Source of the DNA: Ianthella basta
Lineage: Eukaryota > Porifera > Demospongiae > Verongiida > Ianthellidae
Assembly: GCA_964019415.1 (NCBI GenBank)
Contig: OZ025870.1
Location: 6,665,915 to 6,729,914, forward strand
Length of the DNA: 64,000 nucleotides
Direction: 5' to 3'
Position numbers and translations under genes: made by a program. The notes below the pieces were generated by a model. The model searched no databases. It saw only the letters and a program-made list of their open reading frames with translations, and was not told the DNA's origin. This document shows, piece after piece, positions 33,903 through 43,747 of this stretch; the stretch's first letter is position 1, and every line of letters starts with the position of its first letter.

Positions 33903-35672
33903 AACAAGTATTTCGAGTTAAAAAACTCGTGGGGCGCCAGGGCGCCCCTGAACCTCGAACTACTTGCTAGCAATTTTCCCATGTACGTTCTGTAAATCAG
34001 ATAGTTGGGGGTACAGTATTGTTTTTGGCCTGAAAGATACATCAAGACACACTAGACCCATAGGCGTAGGAACCATGGGGGCCGTGGGGGCCATGGCCCC
34101 CCCAGATTTCACAAGGGGGGGGACCAGGCCACCATAGATGTTTAGCCCTGTCTCACCTCTGCAATCTTTGATTAGTAAATGCTAGCAAATGCTCAGGCCA
34201 TCTCACCAAAGTATACAGAAAGAGTCCGCAGCATTTTCGTTCGGATCTATATCCAACAAAACCTGTTGTTCAAAATTCTGGTTTAGTGGCTTGCTTGGAA
34301 GCCATTTTATTGGTTGCGCAATTGACACATTACCTGAATCTAATATATAGAGCGGACCGTGTCTGTGTGTGTGTGTGTGTGTGTGTTCGCGATACGCGCG
34401 CGCGTTTCTTGCTCCGTCGCCCTCAAACTCGCTGTGGTTGCTGGGGGCATCGGGGATCAGGTTATAGTGGGGTTGACGTCGCTCGTCTTGCGGTTAACAG
34501 AGAGTTATCCGTCCATTTCCGCTTTTTCCTTCGCGGACGACGGCCATTTTCTAATTATTATTACTATCGATTTCCGGTTTTTACCAGTTGATTCGCTGTC
34601 GTCCTACGTTCGACTTTAAACCGATAATCATTATATTTTTAGCCGTAGCAGTAGCATGGTTGCTGAGAGCATCGGGGTACAGGCATATGGTGCCGTAGCT
34701 CGCCGAAGGCGGGTCACTCTGCTAATATGAATATAATATCCTACCGTGCTATAATATTTGTTTGTCTCAGCAATCTCTCCTAAGTTTTCTGGAAAAGCCA
34801 GCAAAGAGAAGAAAAAGCAATGCAACCAACAGGTGGCATTGCTTTTGGCATCATAGCTGTTAATGAAATTTAAATTACTATATAATAGAGGAGTATGCAG
34901 ATCTGTAACTGAGCTCGTGAGGTTTGCACTCTCATTTCCCTACTAAATTTAATTAGCCTCAAAAAAATTTTCGCTCGCAAATCTACCTCTCATGTACCTG
35001 CTATCTTCGGCCCCCCTAGTTTTGAAAGTGTTCCTACGCCCCTGTAGACCGTTGGGTTTGCAAGAGTTTCAAGTCTCCAGAGCAGCCAGTCATATCCAGT
35101 GAAAGCATCCCTACCAAACTGTCAAATGTTTGCCTACTGCTTTTTGATCTATATGACATTCTGAATGAGCAATTGTTACTTTGTGCCTGGAGGAGGAGTG
35201 TGCTGGCTAAAAGGCTACCTTATGATGACTATATGAACGAATCATGGCTATAATTATGTGTCATGACTCGCTGGTCCTCCATTATTGGCCTACGGGTCAC
35301 TAGACTTCTGTTGTATTTAGGGCTGTACCTCGCAGAAAAACAGTTAAGTAAGCTTCCTACCACAATACTATTACTTAAACATGTTCTAGAAACACTTTGC
35401 GTTCTTTGGATACATGGCGAAATCTAAAGAAAGATAGTTTTGAGCCTAGCAAACAGAAAGCGTCGAGCGCGCGGCCATTTTGCAATGTCCGTCAGTGATA
35501 ATTGGAGCTGTATCTCGCAGAAGAGACGTTCCTTAGGCTTTTTATTAGTATCACTCTATTAACACATGTTTATGACCACATTTCGTTCGATTCAAACACG
35601 GCGAAACGTCATTAGAGAGGATTTAAAGCTTTGTAAAGAACGACGTGAGCGCCGCCATTTGCAAAATGACAG

Positions 35673-35712
<40 letters not shown>

Positions 35713-35778
35713 GAACATGAAGCCATACGAAGACCTAAATCTGAAAACAATATAGGGGCGCCTTCGGCGCCCCAAAAA
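33903..35778 (-). mobile_element. HINE copy interrupted by a 986-bp TIR element
   Basis: Both termini of the family are present (AACAAGTATTTCGAG; ggcgccccAAAAA) with an (AT)n core at about 35676-35711. At 34059-35044 a foreign element splits it after tagacc. Without that insert the copy is 884 bp including one tagacc. Confidence 0.75.
34059..35044. mobile_element. 986-bp TIR element with 6-bp target duplication
   Basis: The ends are CATAGGCGTAGGAAC and the inverse of CAGGGGCGTAGGAAC. The flanking target duplication is TAGACC (34053-34058 and 35045-35050). It resembles the CAGGG element at 10588 in its ends and in the adjacent ggggggcc-rich block. It contains a short (GT)n tract at about 34361-34386. 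No transposase found. Confidence 0.75.
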
Positions 35779-35864
35779 TTCACCGTGTACGTTATTCGCG
35801 GAGGGTGTCACGTGATGATTTATGACGTCAACGTTCGCCGTAAACGTTGATCTTAACCTCTCTA

Positions 35865-36084
35865 TTTGTGGTGCAGAGCAGCCGTGTCGGCCATTTTGCG
35901 AACACACGTGACCTTGACCGACCCCCTTGATACTAATTGGGAGCCCCTCCCAATGGCGGAATTGGTCTGGGTTCGAGACTAGATACAAGCCTGGTTCCTC
36001 ACTAAGTTGGGAATCCGTTTATCGCTTCGCAAGTTTGTCTCTCAAGCTGGACAGGTGGGTGTTGTACTGTAGTGAATCTGAGGT
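35865..36084. other. Unassigned spacer
   Basis: No gene or repeat identified. A phrase (actaattggg ... ggtctgggttcgagacta) loosely resembles 61190-61225 and may be an old repeat. Confidence 0.3.
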
Positions 36085-36295
36085 TAAGGGCAGCAAGGTA
36101 GGGGAGGGGGGTTCCGAACAGGGCGCCGCGTTTCGCCTGCAATCAGTAGAACAGCCTCCGTTTCTGTTGTGTCAGAGTCAATGTATAAACTGACACAACG
36201 AGAAGCTGTTCCTTCGAATGCAGACGGAGCGCGGCGCAGTGTACGGAAACCCCATCTTGTTCGGAAACCCCCTACTTTACCTTACCTAGCTATAC
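36085..36295. mobile_element. Imperfect palindromic MITE
   Basis: Left ggggttccgaacagggcg ... gaacagcctc ... ctgttgtgtcag is mirrored by ctgacacaacgagaagctgttc ... gcgcagtgtacggaaacccc around a centre near 36184. Outer aaggtagg and ctaccttacc-type ends may extend it. Arms are about 70-100 bp with several mismatches, so the copy is old. Confidence 0.5.
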
Positions 36296-36299
36296 GTGG

Positions 36300-36841
36300 C
36301 AGGCCTGCCGTTTAATAGTTTTCAAAAAACCTTGAGACCATGCGCAGATCCAAAAAGCCAACGATACTGAAAATGTTTACTGGCTAGCTTTACATTCATA
36401 CTCTCTTCACCTGCATGCAATTTCATATTCATATGGGAAACCATACATTGGCCATTGCTATACCATTCATGCACACACAAGAAGACGGTTTAGAAAAGGG
36501 GGGTTACATTTAGGGAAGAAATGTCTGAGGATAATTTCCAAAAAATGATGTCAAACAAAATGGCTTTCAGGACGAACGGTCGCTGGTACTGCTGCAACAG
36601 AGTGACAAAGCTTCAGAACATGACACTTCTGACCCTCAATAGGTCCTTGTACTACTAAAACACGGTTAGGTTCTAAATTTTAGGCACCACTGATCCTGGA
36701 AGAGGGTTCGGGCCTGCACAGAAATATTTTGGCTTATTGCATGACCAAATTCCGTGAGATTGAGTATCTAACCTGTGAGAACGTGAGATTAGTAGTGAAA
36801 CTGTGAGACTCCCGGAAAATCCATGAGAGTTGGCAGGCCTG
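36300..36841. mobile_element. 542-bp hAT-like MITE (CAGGCCTGCC ends)
   Basis: It starts CAGGCCTGCCG and ends with the inverse of CAGGCCTGCCAACTCTCA. The right-hand part has the run of tgtgagac / cgtgagatt words typical of hAT MITEs with these ends. Flanks acgtgg and acttggg are only partly alike, so no clean target duplication. Confidence 0.45.
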
Positions 36842-37737
36842 ACTTGGGCAGTATAGGGCTCTCCCTCATGATCACTGAAGCATTGCATGCAGTCGAATTA
36901 GATATACCGCATTAGCACGAAATTTCCATTTAGCTGTATCATTTTAATGGCACATACGTTGCTAATTGGCTCACTACAACATCAGCTTGATGTGTGCGTG
37001 AGACATGGAAGTGGTTCCTTGTTTATCCATAGCGCAAGAACCATTTTAGCTCTATCTCTTGCTCTTGAGGACAATTTTAACTCTATCGTATACAGGACTG
37101 CCTTTCATGCTTTGAAATTGTGTATGAGGTATGCTAATTTGGGGTATTTCTGTCACCTAGGTAATTTTATCATTTAACAGCCTTGATGCTTTTCCATCAC
37201 AACTACATTTGAACATACGTAGCAGAACACAACGCTGCCTTTAGACAGCCTACGTAGTGCACACTGTAGAATTATTCAAGAGTGATCATAGTGATCATCA
37301 TATTCTTTCTCAGAGAGTACGTACTTACAGAAACACATGACGGAACTACCCTCAGGGTTCAATCTACTGGGGGGTGTGGGGGGGAACCTCTCCCCCAAAC
37401 ATTCTAGCTTCCCCCCCTCCCCCCCCCCAAAAAATACCCAGTTGCAATTTAAAAGTTTTACAGATAAACTTCTCACCTCATTTTGCCTCTCAGATCATGT
37501 CAGAATCAATCTCAGAGGAAAAGAAAATTTCCCTGGGGGAACATGCCCCCAATCCCCTTAGCTCTCATGCTCTCCTTATATTAAAGCCGTCTTCTGCCCC
37601 CCAAAAATGCATCCTAGATAAAACCCTGACCCTGGTAAAAGTAGTGACGAAATTCCCTGGTTTACCTTATTTGTACATACCGTAAGTGTTATAGTATAGC
37701 TAATGGAGCATAGTGACAACTGTGATATACTGAATTC
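36842..37737. other. Spacer with G/C-run repeat
   Basis: No gene. 37365-37435 holds long G and C runs (ggggggtgtggggggg, ccccccccc) and catgcccccaatcccc near 37542, similar in style to the interior of the CAGGG elements. It may be another decayed member. Confidence 0.35.
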
Positions 37738-39186
37738 ATCATCATCATCATAAAGAACACTTTTCCCCAGGTCTGGGGGTCGTTCTAACAACAACAAACA
37801 CTGATAATAATAGGAACAGGGTTTATAAGTTGTCAATAGTTCTATACTGCTTAAGGTGTCACTTGTACTCTAGCTTCCACTTTAGAACTTGTCTCGCCAT
37901 CTCTTCCTGGGTCTTCCCCAGGGCCGTCTTCCTTCCACCTCTCCTATCATTATTCGTTCAACCAGACTTCCAGGCTTCTCTGTCACTTCCACCCTCAAAT
38001 TCTCCCTTTTCTGCACAACTTCCACTATTGATCTCTGTTGTAGCCTACATATGCTCACTTCTAATACAGTCCCAGGGCCATAGCACCAGGATAGAAACCA
38101 GTCCAGCCATGACATAGCGTGCCCAACCTTCTAGGGGGTCTGAGGGCATGCCCCCCCCCAGAAAATGTTTTGAAATCTAGATGCTCTAAGATCAATTCTG
38201 GGGCATTTCTGGGACTATCCAACTCACATGTGTTCAACAAGCTGAGTCTTAAAGCCTTTTTGTTGCTGCAAACCTGTCAATGGCCTTCTTGCGTGTGATG
38301 AATAATATTGAATCAGTCTTAATTTAGCTGGCTGTCACAAGATCTTGCAATAGTCATACTCACACTATGTAACAACAGCTGTTGCATGTGACAGCTTGAC
38401 TGTGTAGTACAACACTCCGCATTGTGGGAGTATCACAATAGATCAGCAGGCACTTAAGCATAGATGTAGGATCCCATGCTTGCAGTATAGTAAGGTGCTT
38501 TTATAACACCTACAGGATGATGTAACGTTCTTATAATTTTATGCAAACGTTATAGTAAGATGGGCACCGTGTAGCGCAGAAAATGATTGTGCTATTTTAA
38601 TTAGTAACTAGGCGGAACTCAGCCACCTGCTCACAGAATGGAGACCAATCAGAAAGCGGAGCATTGCAAACTTTTGGGTTAGTGCCCCCCCTCCCAAGTC
38701 TGAAAGTCTCTTAAAATGCCTAGCTTCGATTTTTTTAAACATTTTTGTCTTTGAGGATAAAACCAGCCAAACTACGGCCCTGAGTCCAGCCTAGTCACTC
38801 CTGCTACCTTCCTCAGGACACTCATTCTGGTTGCCTGCAGCCTGGCCTTTTCCCTCTCTCTCAACACCGATGATTCACAGCCATATGTCATCATTGGCAC
38901 TACCATTGCATTATAGACTACCATTTTCGCCTTCCTACTTAATTCTTTGCTTTCAAAAACATTCTCCTTTAGTGCCCCAAAAGCACTCGTTGCACTACCA
39001 ATTCTCCTATCCAACTCTCCATCCATTCTTCCATTTGCACTAAACATCACTCCTAGGTACACCACCTCATTCACACTCTACCCTTCAACCTGTATGTCAC
39101 ACTCTGTGGCCTCTCTGCTGATCACCATAGCATTCGTCTTCCCCCAGTTGACTGCTAACTTGTGTCCGCTTGCTGAATGCTATTGA
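37738..39186 (-). pseudogene. RTE-type non-LTR retrotransposon 3' half, split
   Basis: On the minus strand, 39186-38783 encodes KLAVNWGKTNAMV, then YLGVMFSANGRMDGELDRRI, AFGALKENVFESKELSRKAK and VVPMMTYGCES with RKVAGVTRLD. 38072-37882 continues with VERIMIGEVEGRRPWGRPRK and RWRDKF. These are the C-terminal RT motifs of RTE-like elements. A (TGA)n-type tail lies at 37738-37750. The 710-bp TIR element at 38073-38782 divides it. Confidence 0.75.
38073..38782. mobile_element. 710-bp CAGGG-type TIR element, copy B
   Basis: It is an inverted relative of 10588-11318. The ends are CAGGGCCATAGCACCAGG and ctacggccctg, flanked by AGTCC on both sides (38068-38072, 38783-38787). The insertion disrupts the RTE relic, so it is younger than that element. 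Confidence 0.75.
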
Positions 39187-39278
39187 TATTAAATTATGAT
39201 GCAGCTTGTTTTCTTTGCTGAAGAGCTGTCCCACTTTATGTCATTTTCATTTTGCCTTGTTACAGCTTTTTGTCTCCA

Positions 39279-39588
39279 ATGGACAACTGGAAAAAGTATG
39301 CTCTGGTCAGCTTGGAGAATGACCTGAAGGTAAATTTGAGTATGACGGACCTTGTTGGTCGTCTGGAAAAGCCTGCAGGAGGGTTCATGACGGAAGGGGA
39401 ACGGATGCATGTGGAGGGAGCAGAGAATAAGTGCGAACAGGTTGGTAGGATCATTGGCATCTTACGGGGAAAGGGTAACAATGAATTTGACACATTCCTG
39501 AAGATGCTCAAGGAGAGCGGGAATGAAGTATGGGCAGATAAGATTCAAGAATCTGCCCAACTATTTGAAGAATGTCAGAAATCAAAAG
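39279..39588 (+). CDS. First exon: CARD domain
   Basis: It encodes MDNWKKYALVSLENDLKVNL, then LVGRLEKPAGGFMTEGERMH, GRIIGILRGKGNNEFDTFLK and MLKESGNEVWADKI. It is clearly homologous to the CARD exon of the NLR gene (2310-2612). The frame is open upstream to an acceptor at 39265. The donor is AAAG/gtgaat, phase 1. Confidence 0.82.
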
Positions 39589-40788
39589 GTGAATGGAGTT
39601 TTTGCTTTGCCAGTGTCTTTGGTTAGATTGTATTTTCCAGACCTAGCTATTTTTACAGGTTTTGTTCCATCGGGTTACATGTAATTCTGTGTATAGTACA
39701 CACAGCTATTCACTCTGATTCACTTGATTAGGTGTATGAACGTGTATCCATTGTGGATTAGCTCATTTGTTCATGGATGTCCGTCATCTAATAATTATTG
39801 CTCTGTTAACTGCTTATGCATTTGTAGATCAATCTGATCTGAAGACCGTTGAGTACCATATGGAAGGAGGCAGCGACATGTCCCTTCATCTTACCCAAAG
39901 GGGGCAATTGCAAGGAAAAAGGGGAACAAGAGTAGTTTATGTACCTGCGTCAGGTAAGAGGAGATGTTGATGATTGTCTGTTTACTTACCTGATTCAGTA
40001 CTGTATTTAGAACTCTTTCAAGGTGTGATGGGTGTGTGTGGGGGCACTTTAATGGGAGTCCTAATAATAAATATGTTGCTGGTTTTGGTGATAAAAGTGG
40101 CAGCAGCAGGTGAGCGCTGCGCTGGGTGATTTTGTCATAGACAGCCTGCCAGCAACGTAAGGATTGAGGAGCAATATGGAAATATTAGTAGATTCGGGTG
40201 TTGGAATGACAGAACAATGAATGATAGAGAGCATGAGCTGATCAAAAAATGAAGATGCATCGTCTGGAGGTGTTAGGAGAGAGTTGGAGAAGAATGCTAG
40301 TAGTAATCAGCAAAGATTCTGGGCTAAGGTGAATGGAAGCAGGAGGACAAAGGAGGGGGTGACGCACATTTATGACAAGAATGGTAAAGTATTGTCAGAG
40401 GGAGAAGAGGTTGTGAAGAGGTGGAAAGAGCATTTTGAAGGGCTGTACCAAGGAATAGATGGGCCTGGTTTGCACATGCCAAATGGATGATCTGGAGATA
40501 ATGAAGGACGAAGTGAAATGAAGTGTAAGGAGGTTGAAGATGAAAAGGTACCTGGCATATGGGGGATAGTGCCAGAAATGCTAAAAGCAGGTGGTAAAGT
40601 GATGGTAGAGTGGATGGTGAAGATGTTCAATTTGGTGTGGAGAGAAGGGGTGGTCCCAGTAGATTGGAACAAGTATTTCGAGTTAAATACTCGTGGGGCT
40701 GCCGCCCCAACTCGAAATACTTGCTCCCTTCGGCCGCTGCTCGCTCATGATAGGTAAACATGACATTGTGTCATACACTTCGGTGACT

Positions 40789-40870
<82 letters not shown>

Positions 40871-40909
40871 CACATACACACACACAGTGTGTCATACACT
40901 TTGGTGGCC

Positions 40910-40952
<43 letters not shown>

Positions 40953-41000
40953 ACATGCGCACACACACACACAGTGTGTCATACACTTTGGTGGCCACAG

Positions 41001-41046
<46 letters not shown>

Positions 41047-41067
41047 GTGTCATACACTTTGGTGGCC

Positions 41068-41105
<38 letters not shown>

Positions 41106-43697
41106 ACAGACACAAGCACAGAGAAATCTCCAGCAGATAGACACATGACTGCTTACAGCACATGCATTTACAATGAGTACTTACAGAAAAATAATGTACC
41201 AAGGAACCCACAGTCGCGAGAGTAGCTAGTGTTCTGTTATGGCAAAAGCTACATACGTAATTTGCTACAGCGCAGTACACGTGGGCCAGGTTCTGAAGAG
41301 CATTTAGAAGGGCAACTGTGCGCACTAAGCTTTTTAACGCTACAGACAGTTGAAAAATGTTAGCATGTACATATCACGGCGCTCATTAGTTTCTACGTTA
41401 CTCCTGTTATGTGTTCCAGGCTGGGGAGTGAAGTCCTCCGAGGCGGGTGCAGCCATTTCGAAGAAGGCGCGGGGCGAAGTCGATGACCTGTTGGGCGCTG
41501 TCTAGAAGCTGTCTCTTTGCCTGTTGGCCAGAAGTGCTGTAGGAGTCTGTTCCACGATCAGCAGCGGAAGAGAATGTCCAAAGTTCGCTAAGGCAACGTT
41601 TAGAAGCCGGTTTTGAAAGTCCCTTGGTCTCGCACACAGTCCACTTCTGGCCGAATAAAATGGCTGACAATATAAATTCCCTATACCCAATACCTGGCCC
41701 AATACATTCAATACTAGAAATAATAAAAAATTTCTACAAAAATTGTAAGGATGTAGGGATGGCATAAAAAGGACAGAAACAAGTAAAGACTGTTACACAG
41801 TGGAGCATTAACCATGGTCCCTACATGCAAGAATGTTGCACCTTATAGTCCTACATCCTTGAATGTAGGGACGATGGTTAATGCTCCACTGTGTAACAGT
41901 CTTTACTTGTTTCTGTCCTTTTTATGCCATCCCTACATCCTTACAATTTTTGTAGAAATTTTTTATTATTTCTAGTTTTTGTACTTTTTATAGTGGGCAG
42001 TTATGCTTAAGCAACACACAGTCACTTAGTCTCAACCATAGGGCATTGGTGCAGGCATTATACCTCATTTCTGTAATCCTAAAGCTCAAGGTGTGGGCTA
42101 GCACCTAGGTTCCGCGTTAACCCAGCGAGGAACGGCGACCGGAAGCCAACCGTGGCTGGGAAATGCACGCACGACCGCGAAAGTCCTTCAAACGGCGCGC
42201 AAGCTGCTGCTGCAGCTGCTAACAATGGCACCAGTCACTCTGGTTTCATCCGGTTTAATTACGTAATTTGAAAATGGCGTCCGTCCCGCTTGGCCAAGCA
42301 ACACGGCAGGAGTCGTGGCAAGCGCCGTCTTTCGCACTAACTCGCGCCGCCTTCTAACCTACAAAGGAATGCAGCCAGCCAAAATTGGTGCAATATGGTG
42401 TGTGAAGTATTCTCCTGGTCCCTCTGGTTCGTGCGCTACGGCTGTCAAAGAAGAAGAAGAAGAATAAGAAGAATAAGAAGAAGACGAAACGTGGGAAATG
42501 TCGAGGGCGCTATCTACGTGTAGGCGCACCTTCGCTGTGAAGTAAGGTTATATATGTGCACTGTTTAGTCCCCGCTTCGTCATGGTAAGCTTCGTTCGCC
42601 GGTTTTCGGTCCTGTTCAGGAGTAGCGCGACTTTTCGTTTATATTACAGCATACAAACAACCACTGCCATCCCTACATAGACAGCACTACCGTGCTGTCT
42701 GATAAATGTAAGCATTGACGTACAACCGTAGGTTCGCGTATTATATATACTAGCAGAGAAGGGCGCCTTTGGCGCCCTCCTCTGCTCCGGCACCCAACGC
42801 AGGTGCTTCCGATGCCAGTGCTTCTGATGCAAAGCACTTCCAAACCTGGCTACTGAGTGACGCTGCAGTTGCAGTCAGCCATAGAGTTGCACGCAGCTGA
42901 CTCCTCGTCCACCATGAATCGCCTTCTGCAAGGTCAAGCGTCTTGTATTGCCCTCCAAATTAAACAGCTAGAACTGACTCATGATGGCCCCTTTGAGCTG
43001 ATTCTGGTTGTTCTCTTGAGTTGACTCCTGGTTGGTCCTTTGAGCTGACTCCCCTCGAGCTGGCCCCTGCTTTTCCCCTGGTCTGACTCCTGTGAGTGAA
43101 GGTTGAGTGATGGTCTTGGAGTTCTGACAGTTGTCGTCGGTTCCTAAGAGCTCTCATCATCCCTGAATGTCTTGACTTCTTGGTTAGTCCGGTGCTGCCC
43201 TTAATGTTCGGCATATGCGCACTGCAACGGTTGCAAATTGCTTTGTTTGGAAGAAACGCATTGATGACGTCATGAGATCATTGCGCAAGCCTAAAACCCG
43301 CATAATTTCAGCCCATCCTTTCGCCATCGAGCCGCTTTCACTCGCGTAAGACGGCACTTTCGGCTATATAGCTTATATCACCCACAGCCTTCTACATTGT
43401 GCTAAAACTATAGCGAAGAAGCCGTCGCACCGTCTTCCCAGGAGGAGTTGTGTAACAAAGGAATTAGCTGCGAATTCCGTAATCTACTTCGCTTTCCTCC
43501 GTAAAACAAAAATGGTGTCCTATAGTAACGTATGGCGAGTTGGCGCAAAACCTTCATTTCGCAAGCTTTCGCAGGGAAACCCAGCCTAAGACACCCTCCG
43601 CATAGCGTTTCGACATTCGGACCGCGTTTTCTGCGAACCCTCCGCACGGTTCCGGATATTAGTGCAGACAAAAAATCGGCCTAGCTCCATTATAATA

Positions 43698-43747
<50 letters not shown>

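Larger units (their letters stand above)
33442..35864. mobile_element. TIR element with nested HINE copy
   Basis: The left GAGAGGTTAAGATCAACGTT is inverted at the right as AACGTTGATCTTAACCTCTC (one mismatch just inside), with TA on both outer sides. With the nested 1876 bp removed, about 547 bp remain. An acidic open frame (33582-33900; DGDSLYSRSDPSDLDVVGID, SRSEEDDLKLCLSYSN) lies inside and is cut by the HINE copy; its function is unknown. Confidence 0.65.
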
